The position numbers and the translations under genes are program-made. A DNA stretch of 64,000 nucleotides from Enterococcus casseliflavus NBRC 100478. GTDB taxonomy: Bacteria > Bacillota > Bacilli > Lactobacillales > Enterococcaceae. The notes beneath the pieces are model-generated. The model was not told the origin of the DNA, did not search any database, and worked only from the letters and a program-made list of their open reading frames with translations. The stretch is taken from NCBI RefSeq assembly GCF_001544095.1, contig NZ_BCPT01000004.1, positions 1 to 64,000 of the forward strand, read 5' to 3'. Shown here piece after piece: positions 1 to 7,295 of the stretch (position 1 is its first letter; each line of letters begins with the position of its first letter).

Positions 1-8
1 CATAATAT

Positions 9-82
9 GCGCCCATAGCTCAATTGGATAGAGTGTTTGACTACGGATCAAAAGGTTAGGGGTTCGACTCCTCTTGGGCGCG
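9..82 (+). tRNA. tRNA-Arg (anticodon ACG)
   Basis: Complete cloverleaf of 74 nt. The acceptor arms GCGCCCA and TGGGCGC pair fully. The anticodon stem TTTGA/TCAAA encloses loop CTACGGA, giving anticodon ACG at 43-45, which reads CGN Arg codons after A34 deamination. The T arm has GGTTCGA. The discriminator is G82 and CCA is not encoded, so it must be added after transcription. The gene stands 30 nt before tRNA-Pro, and both are probably cotranscribed from a promoter left of the window. Confidence 0.97.
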
Positions 83-112
83 TAGTCTTTTTATTTGTTT
101 CATTTTTATTAT

Positions 113-186
113 CGGGAAGTAGCTCAGCTTGGTAGAGCACTTGGTTTGGGACCAAGGGGTCGCAGGTTCGAATCCTGTCTTCCCGA
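113..186 (+). tRNA. tRNA-Pro (anticodon TGG)
   Basis: Complete 74-nt cloverleaf. Acceptor arms CGGGAAG/CTTCCCG pair. The anticodon stem CTTGG/CCAAG holds loop TTTGGGA with anticodon TGG at 147-149, and the T loop is GGTTCGAATCC. CCA is not encoded. A strong intrinsic terminator starts 11 nt downstream, so this is the last gene of the tRNA transcript. Confidence 0.97.
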
Positions 187-196
187 TTTTTTGATG

Positions 197-223
197 CCTG
201 AAGCATTCGCTTCAGGTTTTTTT
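197..223 (+). terminator. Terminator of the tRNA-Arg/tRNA-Pro unit
   Basis: Perfect 8-bp stem CCTGAAGC/GCTTCAGG around loop ATTC, followed by seven T. It separates the tRNAs from rsgA. Confidence 0.9.
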
Positions 224-255
224 GTGTTTTCAGCCAGTGAGAAGACCTGAAAATA

Positions 256-264
256 TGATACAAT
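256..264 (+). promoter_or_regulatory. Extended -10 promoter for rsgA operon
   Basis: TG-A-TACAAT, an extended -10 element, lies 24 nt before the rsgA start and just after the tRNA terminator. No convincing -35 is visible at the normal distance, so the call rests on the -10 alone. Confidence 0.45.
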
Positions 265-288
265 AGTAAAAAACGAGGAGGAAATTGT

Positions 289-1173
289 TTGAAGGGAAAA
301 ATCATCAAAGCGCTAAGCGGATTTTATTATGTGGCATCAGAAGATGAAATCTTTCAAACCCGCGCTCGAGGAAATTTTCGGAATCGAAAAATCACTCCTT
401 TGGTGGGGGATGAAGTGATCTTTGAAAGCAGCAATCAAACAGACGGTTATCTTTTAGAGATCTTGCCGCGAAAAAATGAGCTGGTTCGACCGCCAGTCGC
501 AAATGTGGATCAAGGGGTGGTCGTGACAAGTCTAGTTGAGCCGAACTTCTCCTATAACCTATTGGATCGCTTTTTAGTGACGTTAGAGTATGAGGGGATC
601 GAACCGATCATCTTTTTGACAAAAGCGGATCTTGTGAAAGATCTTGCCGCAATGAAAGCAATTGAGGAGACCTATCAAGCAATTGGCTACCACGTGATCA
701 CGTCAAAAGCAGAAGGCGAAGATCTATTGGAACTTCAACGGTACTTTCCTGAGCGGATCACCGTATTTATGGGACAATCCGGTGCTGGAAAGTCGACATT
801 GCTGAATCGGATCGTCCCAGAATTGGCATTGGAAACGGGAGTGATCTCAGAATCTCTCGGGCGGGGGAAACATACGACCCGTCATGTGGAGCTCTTGCCG
901 ATTTGTGATGGATTGGTTGCCGATACACCAGGATTTAGTTCGATCGACTTTTTGGAAATCGAAGCGGTGGAGTTACCCAAACTATTTCCTGACTTTTTAG
1001 CGGTAGCTGCCAACTGTCGTTTTAGGGAATGTAGGCACCTTAATGAACCTGATTGTGCAGTTAAGCAGGGGGTTGCAGCAAATGAGATTGCCGAGACTCG
1101 TTATAAGAATTACGTGCAATTTTTAGAAGAGATTGAAAACCGACGTCCGGTTTATAAAAAGAAGAAAAAGTGA
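289..1173 (+). CDS. rsgA: Ribosome small-subunit-dependent GTPase RsgA
   Basis: RsgA (YloQ/EngC family, 294 aa) is a circularly permuted GTPase that binds the 30S subunit late in assembly and is released by GTP hydrolysis. The N-terminal ~70 residues form the OB fold. The permuted motif order is visible: G4 TKAD near residue 111, then the P loop GQSGAGKST at 162-170, then G3 DTPG at 212. A C-terminal Cys/His cluster of the form CRFRECRHLNEPDC is the zinc site. The start is TTG, chosen because AGGAGGA precedes it by 5-6 nt. It leads the rsgA-rpe-thiN operon. In related genomes this trio usually follows the PASTA kinase gene; here prkC is about 37 kb away. Confidence 0.95.
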   Translation: MKGKIIKALSGFYYVASEDEIFQTRARGNFRNRKITPLVGDEVIFESSNQTDGYLLEILPRKNELVRPPVANVDQGVVVTSLVEPNFSYNLLDRFLVTLEYEGIEPIIFLTKADLVKDLAAMKAIEETYQAIGYHVITSKAEGEDLLELQRYFPERITVFMGQSGAGKSTLLNRIVPELALETGVISESLGRGKHTTRHVELLPICDGLVADTPGFSSIDFLEIEAVELPKLFPDFLAVAANCRFRECRHLNEPDCAVKQGVAANEIAETRYKNYVQFLEEIENRRPVYKKKKK

Positions 1174-1182
1174 GGGAAAAGC

Positions 1183-1836
1183 ATGATAAAACTAGCACCA
1201 TCTATTTTAAGTGCCGATTTTGCAAATCTTCAAAGAGACATTGAGCTGGTAGAGCGCCATGGCGCAGATTATATTCACGTAGACGTGATGGACGGTCATT
1301 TCGTCCCTAATATTACCTTAGGCCCAAACATCGTTAAAGCGATTCGCCCAGTTACCAAACTGCCGTTGGATGTTCACCTAATGATCACCGAACCAGAAAA
1401 GTATATCCATGCCTTCGCAGAAGCTGGGGCAGATATCATTGGGATCCACGCGGAAGCAACACCTCATATCCATCGTGCGATCCAAATGATCGTGGCAGAA
1501 AATGTCAAAGCAGAAATCGTCATCAACCCAGGCACACCAGTATCAGCAATTGAACATGTTTTATCTATGTGTGATCAAGTGTTAGTCATGACGGTCAATC
1601 CTGGATTTGGTGGGCAATCCTTTATTGAAGAATCACTAGAAAAAATTGCGGTACTGGCTGCTTTAAAAGAAGAAAAAGGCTACCATTATGATATCGAGGT
1701 AGATGGCGGGATCGTTCCTGAGACAGCCAAACGTTGCTTGGAAGCAGGTGCAAATGTCTTCGTAGCAGGAAGCTATATTTACGATGCCGATGAACCTGCA
1801 GCACAAATCAGAGCCTTGAAAGAAGCTTTGCAATAA
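1183..1836 (+). CDS. rpe: Ribulose-phosphate 3-epimerase
   Basis: Rpe (217 aa) interconverts ribulose-5-phosphate and xylulose-5-phosphate in the pentose phosphate pathway. It is a (beta/alpha)8 barrel with bound metal. The N-terminal signature KLAPSILSADFANL is present, followed by HVDVMDGHFVPN (metal-binding His and Asp), DVHLM, VNPGFGGQ and the phosphate-binding VDGGI and AGSYIY segments. Length is normal. ATG lies 9 nt after the rsgA stop with a GAGGGAAA ribosome binding site. The thiN start follows its stop codon directly. Confidence 0.96.
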   Translation: MIKLAPSILSADFANLQRDIELVERHGADYIHVDVMDGHFVPNITLGPNIVKAIRPVTKLPLDVHLMITEPEKYIHAFAEAGADIIGIHAEATPHIHRAIQMIVAENVKAEIVINPGTPVSAIEHVLSMCDQVLVMTVNPGFGGQSFIEESLEKIAVLAALKEEKGYHYDIEVDGGIVPETAKRCLEAGANVFVAGSYIYDADEPAAQIRALKEALQ

Positions 1837-2469
1837 ATGAAGATTTTGTTAGCAGCAGGGGGGCGCCCTGAAAATTGGCCACCGCTGATGACGTATGACA
1901 AATACATTGGGATTGATCGCGGGGCATTGTTTTTGCTTCAGCACCAACGGCCAGTCGATCTAGCGATTGGTGATTTCGACTCTTTGACCGCAGGCGAACT
2001 GCAAGCAGTCAAACAGCAAGTCAACACAGTGATCCAAGCTCCTGCTGAAAAAGATGATACAGATACCCAATTGGCATTGGTGGAGACGTTGCGTCGCTAT
2101 CCAGAAGCGCAAATCGACTTGATTGGTGCAACAGGAGGACGTCTCGACCATCTTTTAGCCAATCTATGGCTGCCTTTAGAAGATCGGTTTCGTCCATTTG
2201 CCCCAAATCTGCGTTTTTTAGATCGTCAAAATGTCGTTCAGTTCTTTTTACCAGGCACCTATCAATTGGAAAAAGAACCCAAGATGCAGTATTTGGCGTA
2301 CTGCTGTTTGACGCCGGTAACAGATTTGACGTTGACAGGTAGCAAGTATTTATTAGAAAACGTCCAAGTGCCGTACCCAACTTCTTATGCCAGCAATGAA
2401 TTTCTGACACAAACAGCAGGTTTTTCCTTTAGCAGCGGGATGATAGCAGTCATTCAAAGTTGTGATTAA
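1837..2469 (+). CDS. thiN: Thiamine pyrophosphokinase
   Basis: Thiamine diphosphokinase (210 aa) converts thiamine plus ATP to thiamine pyrophosphate and AMP. Features are the N-terminal substrate segment YIGIDRGALFLL, then AIGDFDS, then EKDDTDTQLAL, and the typical GATGGRLDHLLAN motif. The C-terminal beta domain ends near FSSGMIAVIQ. The ATG abuts the rpe stop with no intergenic base, so translation is probably coupled. It fits with the TPP riboswitch and thiT transporter elsewhere in the window: this cell imports thiamine and pyrophosphorylates it. Confidence 0.94.
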   Translation: MKILLAAGGRPENWPPLMTYDKYIGIDRGALFLLQHQRPVDLAIGDFDSLTAGELQAVKQQVNTVIQAPAEKDDTDTQLALVETLRRYPEAQIDLIGATGGRLDHLLANLWLPLEDRFRPFAPNLRFLDRQNVVQFFLPGTYQLEKEPKMQYLAYCCLTPVTDLTLTGSKYLLENVQVPYPTSYASNEFLTQTAGFSFSSGMIAVIQSCD

Positions 2470-2492
2470 GAGACGGAACGTCTCTTTTTTTT
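2468..2492 (+). terminator. Terminator after thiN
   Basis: Stem AAGAGACG/CGTCTCTT with loop GAA, followed by a run of T. It overlaps the thiN stop codon and closes the rsgA-rpe-thiN operon. Confidence 0.88.
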
Positions 2493-2611
2493 GTTGAAAA
2501 TTTCAGAAACTTAATTACAAAAAAAACATTAAGACGGTCAACTTAGCTTTTGTTTGCAGGGTATTAATGGTAAAATTGGAACTACAGTTTGGAATTATTT
2601 GAGGTGTCTTT

Positions 2612-3469
2612 GTGAAAAAGTTTAATCCTAATAAAAATATTATCATCACATTGATTATTGTGATTTTAGTTGTCACCGTATTAAGCGTGACGATCGCCCG
2701 CAGAGCTGCGGGAAACTCCACCAATGTTGTGCAATCAACGGTCAATGACTCCGTTGGCTTTATCGATAAAGTGATTACGGCGCCTTTTCGTTGGATCGAA
2801 AATGGTGCGAATTCAGTCAAAAACTTGTTTGTGACGTATGAAGAAAATGAACGTTTAAAAGAGAAATTGGACAGTTTTGATGAACTGGAACAAGCGAAGG
2901 ACAATGCGCAAAGAGAAATCGATGCCTTGAAAGAAGAGCTAGAGCTGAATGCGACCTTGACGAATTATGAACGGATCTCCGCCAATGTCATCAATCGGTC
3001 ACCTGATACTTGGCAAGATATGCTGATCGTGGATCGAGGCTCAAGAGACGGCGTTGAGGTCAACATGGCGGTCATGTCGCAAAAAGGCTTGATTGGTCGT
3101 GTGGTAGAAGTCAATGCGGCTTCTTCTAAAATTGAACTTTTGACTTCTGAAAACCAGAATTCTAACCACTATCCGGTTCGGATCAGCGGCGAAGATGGGT
3201 CAAACTTTGGGATTCTAAGTAGTTACGATCAAAAAGAACGTTCCTTGGTCATTACCCAGTTGACAGGGGACAATGAGCTGAAGGAAGGCGATGTCGTGCA
3301 GACCTCTGGATTAGGAGGAAACTCACCTGCCGACTTAGCGATCGGAACAGTGATCCGTACCACCAAAGATGAGTTTGGTCTTGATACCCAAGTGTTTGTA
3401 AAACCGTATGCCCAAATGTATGATATTCAAGCAGTAACGATTATCAAACGCTTGGCAGGTGAGGAATAG
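2612..3469 (+). CDS. mreC: Rod shape-determining protein MreC
   Basis: MreC (285 aa) is a bitopic membrane protein of the elongasome that connects peripheral cell-wall synthases with MreD and RodA. One N-terminal membrane helix (about residues 10-30) is followed by a coiled coil (about 75-115) and the extracellular double beta-barrel domain, with VINRSPDTWQDMLIVDRG and GLIGRVVEVN as recognisable segments. GTG start with GAGGTG 5 nt upstream. mreD follows 2 nt after its stop. In ovoid cocci MreCD work without an MreB, and no mreB is present here, as expected for an Enterococcus. Confidence 0.95.
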   Translation: MKKFNPNKNIIITLIIVILVVTVLSVTIARRAAGNSTNVVQSTVNDSVGFIDKVITAPFRWIENGANSVKNLFVTYEENERLKEKLDSFDELEQAKDNAQREIDALKEELELNATLTNYERISANVINRSPDTWQDMLIVDRGSRDGVEVNMAVMSQKGLIGRVVEVNAASSKIELLTSENQNSNHYPVRISGEDGSNFGILSSYDQKERSLVITQLTGDNELKEGDVVQTSGLGGNSPADLAIGTVIRTTKDEFGLDTQVFVKPYAQMYDIQAVTIIKRLAGEE

Positions 3470-3471
3470 CC

Positions 3472-3981
3472 ATGAAAAAGCATGACTACATCAAATACCT
3501 GGCAGCGGGCGTCTTCTTTTTGATGATGTTGGCAGATGGACAACTGACGCGTTTTTTGGAAAAATGGACCCAAGACAATTATATCGCCAGTGCGCATCTT
3601 TTATTGATCGCCCTTTTATGTGGCGCGAAGTATTTGCCGAAAAACTTTTTGATCACCACGGCGCTTGTGATCGGCTGCCTCTATGACGTGTATTATGTCG
3701 GTGTGATCGGCATCTACACGGTGGCGTTTCCCTTGATCGTATGGATCATGTATATTTTGAAAAATACGCTTTATCAAAATGTATTTACCATGTTTTTCGG
3801 AATGATCATCTTTGTTACAAGCTTAGAAGTTGTGACGTTGGGCGTCCAGTTGCTATTTAAGATCGCATCAGTTAGCACGTCATTCTTTGTTTCCCGCTTT
3901 TTAGCACCAACGCTTTTATTGAACATCATTTTGTTTATCCTTTTAGTCGTTCCATTCATGAAGCTATTCAAAGACGAATAG
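3472..3981 (+). CDS. mreD: Rod shape-determining protein MreD
   Basis: MreD (169 aa) is a polytopic membrane protein of about five helices that partners MreC in septal and peripheral wall synthesis. The sequence is almost wholly hydrophobic, with the family-typical KNFLITTALVIGCLYDVYYVG loop-helix region. ATG lies 2 nt after mreC, so the two are cotranscribed and coupled. The end of the gene forms the left arm of the terminator hairpin. Confidence 0.92.
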   Translation: MKKHDYIKYLAAGVFFLMMLADGQLTRFLEKWTQDNYIASAHLLLIALLCGAKYLPKNFLITTALVIGCLYDVYYVGVIGIYTVAFPLIVWIMYILKNTLYQNVFTMFFGMIIFVTSLEVVTLGVQLLFKIASVSTSFFVSRFLAPTLLLNIILFILLVVPFMKLFKDE

Positions 3982-3994
3982 CTTCGTTTTTTTT
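3960..3994 (+). terminator. Terminator of mreCD
   Basis: Perfect 10-bp stem GAAGCTATTC/GAATAGCTTC, loop AAAGAC, then G and eight T. The left arm is coding sequence of mreD. Confidence 0.9.
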
Positions 3995-4034
3995 GCGTTT
4001 GACTGTATAAAAATAACAGCGATTGAAATGTTTT

Positions 4035-4051
4035 TGTAATATTCCTTTTAT
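4035..4051 (+). promoter_or_regulatory. Candidate WalR (YycF) box upstream of the P60 hydrolase
   Basis: TGTAAT-N5-TTTTAT matches the WalR pattern TGTWAH-N5-TGTWAH with one mismatch in the second half. It ends 21 nt before a -10-like TACAAT at 4073-4078. WalRK control of NlpC/P60 hydrolases is established in Firmicutes; the site itself is inferred. Confidence 0.4.
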
Positions 4052-4166
4052 CTCTCTGACATACGGCTGTGTTACAATCACACTATCGTGAAGGACTTTA
4101 GGTATTCTTAAGCATTTATACATAAAAAAACCATATTAGGGGAAGCAACAGCCGGAGGAATGAAGA

Positions 4167-5477
4167 GTGAAAAAGCGAATTTTATCTTTATTGTTAGTAA
4201 GTTCAATTGTTCTTACTTCTGCAGCAGCACCGACACTTGTCTTTGCATCAGATTTTGACAATAAAATTGAAGAAAAAAATAAAGAGATCTCTGACTTGCA
4301 AAACCAGCAAGCGAGCATCCAGTCACAAGTAGCAGCACTTGAAAGCGACGTGGCAGCAATCAATGAAAAAGCCCAAACTTTGTTGCAACAACAAGGTGAT
4401 TTGCGTGCGGATTCTGAAAAGTTGAAGCAAGAAATTGCTGATTTGAAAGTCAGAATCGAAAAGCGTGAAGAAGCGATCCAAAAACAAGCCCGTGACGTTC
4501 AAGTCAATGGTCAAAGCACGAACTTTATTGATGCAGTATTAGAAGCTGACTCTTTAACAGATGCTATTGGCCGTGTGCAAGCAATGACGACGATCGTCAA
4601 TGCTAACAAAGATCTTGTGGATCAACAAAAAGCAGACCAAGAAGCAGTTGAAGCGAAAAAAGCGGAAAACGACGATAAATTGGCAGAAATCGCAGCGAAC
4701 CAATTTGAGCTAGAAACACAATTAGGGGATCTACAAGCCAAACAAGCCGATTTAAATGTTTTACAAGCGGAATTGGCTGTTCAACAAGCATCTAAAGAAG
4801 ATGAAAAAGCTGATTTAGAAAAACAAAAAGAAGAATATGAAGCAGAACAAGCACGCATCGCTGCAGAAGAAGCGGCGGCAGCTGAAGCAGCTACTCAGGA
4901 AGCAGCAGCGTCTAGTGACTCTTCAACGTCAAATTCAACAACACCAAGCGCTACAACAAATTCTAGTTCTACGACTAATAACACACAAGGAGATTCATCA
5001 CAAGGTGGCGGTTCAACAAATACGACACCATCAACTCCTGCCAACAATAACAATAGCAATAACAACCAAGGATCGAACAATAGCGGCAATGGTGCAAGCA
5101 ATACTCCTGCACCCGCACAAACGGTCAACGGTTCAGCAATCGTAGCCGAAGCAATGAAATACATTGGTACTCCTTATGTATGGGGTGGGACGACACCAGA
5201 CGGCTTTGACTGTTCTGGCTTTACACAATATGTATTTGCTAAAGTTGGGATCTCATTACCACGGGTAACGTACGCACAAGAATTTTCTGGTACGGTGATT
5301 TCGATCAATGAAGCAAAAGCTGGTGACTTGTTATTCTGGGGTAGCCGCGGAAGCACACACCACGTGGCGATCGCTATGGGTAACGGACAATACGTTCATG
5401 CACCAACACCAGGTCAAAATGTTTCTGTTAGCAGTTACTCTTATTACTCACCAGATTTCGCGGTACGCGTAAACTAA
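4167..5477 (+). CDS. Secreted NlpC/P60 peptidoglycan hydrolase, SagA/P45-like
   Basis: A 436-aa exported protein of the enterococcal SagA / P45 family, which cleaves muropeptide stems as a D,L-endopeptidase. Residues 1-27 are a signal peptide ending near VFA-SD. Residues 28-235 form a long coiled coil with repeated KA/EA-rich heptads. Then comes a Ser/Thr/Asn-rich linker (about 240-315) and the C-terminal NlpC/P60 domain. Catalytic Cys349 lies in DGFDCSGF, with His in STHHVAIA (398-399). The GTG start has GGAGG 8 nt upstream; the nearby ATG at 4160 is out of frame. It is monocistronic, between two terminators. The coiled coil is expected to control or localise the hydrolase. Confidence 0.9.
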   Translation: MKKRILSLLLVSSIVLTSAAAPTLVFASDFDNKIEEKNKEISDLQNQQASIQSQVAALESDVAAINEKAQTLLQQQGDLRADSEKLKQEIADLKVRIEKREEAIQKQARDVQVNGQSTNFIDAVLEADSLTDAIGRVQAMTTIVNANKDLVDQQKADQEAVEAKKAENDDKLAEIAANQFELETQLGDLQAKQADLNVLQAELAVQQASKEDEKADLEKQKEEYEAEQARIAAEEAAAAEAATQEAAASSDSSTSNSTTPSATTNSSSTTNNTQGDSSQGGGSTNTTPSTPANNNNSNNNQGSNNSGNGASNTPAPAQTVNGSAIVAEAMKYIGTPYVWGGTTPDGFDCSGFTQYVFAKVGISLPRVTYAQEFSGTVISINEAKAGDLLFWGSRGSTHHVAIAMGNGQYVHAPTPGQNVSVSSYSYYSPDFAVRVN

Positions 5478-5496
5478 ATCAATTGAAGCTATTTCA

Positions 5497-5525
5497 AAAG
5501 CTGGCGTTTTACGTCAGCTTTTTTT
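5497..5525 (+). terminator. Terminator of the P60 hydrolase gene
   Basis: Stem AGCTGGCGT/ACGTCAGCT (one G-T pair) with loop TTT, followed by a run of T. Confidence 0.85.
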
Positions 5526-5558
5526 GATTTCTGTTTTAAAAAACGTATGCTTTTTTTG

Positions 5559-5587
5559 TTTTCAGTCTTGCCAGAACATCTTATAAT
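5559..5587 (+). promoter_or_regulatory. Promoter of the first mannitol set
   Basis: TTTTCA, 17-nt spacer, TATAAT. The -10 is perfect. No MtlR-type palindrome and no cre site are visible upstream, unlike the second set. Confidence 0.6.
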
Positions 5588-5612
5588 AGAGAAGAGAAAG
5601 GAAGCGGATAAA

Positions 5613-7295
5613 ATGAACAAGACCTCGTCTTCCAGAGAAAAAATGATAACGGTTAAGTTTTATACGAATTATCTTTCTTGCATGATGATGCCGAATTTAA
5701 GTATTTTTATTGCGTGGATGCTGATTTCATTCCTGCTGCCTTTTTTCTCAGTCGATCAACAAGTGATCCAGCAAATGGAACAGGGGGTCTTGACTGTGCT
5801 GCTGCCCCTCATGATCGCCTATACAGGTGGGCAGATGTTGGCGCCTGAACGAGGTGGGGTCGTAGGAGCAGTGGCGGTCTTAGGGGCTATTCTCGCAACC
5901 GATATTCCCCAGGTCTTTGGGGCGATGCTGCTGGGACCGCTAGCGGGCTGGCTATTGTACCGCAGTGATTCGATCGTGAACAAAGTCAAAAGTGGCTATG
6001 AGATGCTGGTGCGCAATTTTATTGCAGGTGCGTTTGGCGGACTCCTCTTTTTAGGCAGTTACTTCCTATTGGCGCCGCTTTTTAATTGGTTCAGTCTCGG
6101 CAGCTATCAGCTCGTTGATTATTTTGTTCAGCAAAACGTTTTGCCCTTTATTCATATCATTGTAGAACCATTGAAGGTTTTGTTTTTTAATAATATTGTC
6201 AACCATGGTCTATTTACACCGCTAGGGATCGAAGCAGCGGCACTCAATGGTCAGTCGGTTTTATTTTTGATCGAGGCCAACCCCGGTCCAGGATTAGGGG
6301 TCTTAGCGGCGTATCTTTTTTTTGGTTCAAAGCGAAACCGAACGAATGCCGCAGCATCCGTTTTTGTGCAGGCTATTGGTGGGATTCATGAAGTGTATTT
6401 CCCGTTTGTTCTGCTCGATCCTTGGGTGTTGCTCGGTCCGATCGTTGGTGGTTTCAGTGGCACGCTGATCTTCCAATTTTTAGGGGTAGGCTTAAGAGCG
6501 CCTGCGTCTCCGGGCTCGATCTTAGCGATTTTACTCAATACACCGCCGTCTATGATCCTAGGTGTCTTAGCTGGGATTATCGTCAGTACGGTCGTATCGT
6601 TTGCGATCGCTAGTGTGCTGTTAAAACGGAAGTCCAATACAGAAAATGAGGAGCGTAAGATGCCGAAAATGAAGAAAGTCACGGAGATCGTCGTGGCCTG
6701 TGACGCAGGGATGGGGTCCAGTGCGATTGGTGCCAGCATACTAAAAAAACAGTTACAAGAAGCCCAGCTAACGTTTCCTGTCCGCTATCAATCGATTTAT
6801 CGTGTGATCGATGATCCCGCGCTTTTGGTGATCACCCAACGGGAATTAGCAGCTATTGCCCAAAAGCAGACACCACACGCACAGCATTATGTGTTAGATA
6901 ATTTTTTGGCGGCTGATGAGTATGCCCCGCTGATCCTAGAATTACAAAGAAGAGAACAGGATCCGCAAAAATCGCTGCAAACCGAGGCAGCAAGTTCGTT
7001 AGGATTTTCAACGATCATCTTTTTGTATACTGGAAAAAAACGCGGTTCACAAACGATGGCAGTGGAGATACTAAGCAAAATGGCCCGCCAACAAGCGCTG
7101 TCTTTGACCATCAAAAAAATGGCGTATGAAGGACAAGCTCTTGACCCTACGGCAATCTATATCCTCCCGAAAGAACTTGCAGAAAAGTGCCTGATCCCAG
7201 ATGTTCCTTTGCTGGTGGTGGATGATTTATTGACGACAGATGCGTATCGTCAGTTACTGACAGAAGGAGTCGACTATGTTTTTGACCAATCGTGA
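5613..7295 (+). CDS. mtlA: Mannitol-type PTS EIICB, first paralogue
   Basis: Mannitol permease of the PTS (560 aa from this start). The N-terminal IIC domain (about residues 10-335) has many membrane helices and the conserved NNAINHG-like stretch NNIVNHGLFTPLG, ANPGPGLG, and GGIHEVYFP with the sugar-contacting Glu. The IIB domain follows with phosphorylated Cys363 in CDAGMGSSA. A last domain of about 110 residues looks like a second, degenerate IIB with no Cys. ATG 5613 has AAAGGAAG 8 nt upstream; an in-frame ATG at 5547 lies before the promoter and is rejected. The 3' end overlaps mtlR by 20 nt. It is clearly paralogous to 10065-11837. Confidence 0.9.
   Translation: MNKTSSSREKMITVKFYTNYLSCMMMPNLSIFIAWMLISFLLPFFSVDQQVIQQMEQGVLTVLLPLMIAYTGGQMLAPERGGVVGAVAVLGAILATDIPQVFGAMLLGPLAGWLLYRSDSIVNKVKSGYEMLVRNFIAGAFGGLLFLGSYFLLAPLFNWFSLGSYQLVDYFVQQNVLPFIHIIVEPLKVLFFNNIVNHGLFTPLGIEAAALNGQSVLFLIEANPGPGLGVLAAYLFFGSKRNRTNAAASVFVQAIGGIHEVYFPFVLLDPWVLLGPIVGGFSGTLIFQFLGVGLRAPASPGSILAILLNTPPSMILGVLAGIIVSTVVSFAIASVLLKRKSNTENEERKMPKMKKVTEIVVACDAGMGSSAIGASILKKQLQEAQLTFPVRYQSIYRVIDDPALLVITQRELAAIAQKQTPHAQHYVLDNFLAADEYAPLILELQRREQDPQKSLQTEAASSLGFSTIIFLYTGKKRGSQTMAVEILSKMARQQALSLTIKKMAYEGQALDPTAIYILPKELAEKCLIPDVPLLVVDDLLTTDAYRQLLTEGVDYVFDQS

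Noticed and set aside
48-308. Minus-strand frame of 86 codons over the two tRNA genes
   Set aside because: It is antisense to tRNA-Arg and tRNA-Pro; its RTCDPLVPNQ-type segment is the well-known false protein from tRNA sequence.
4837-5145. Second-frame Gln/His-rich peptide inside the P60 hydrolase linker
   Set aside because: Low-complexity shadow of the Ser/Thr/Asn-rich linker, with no ribosome binding site.
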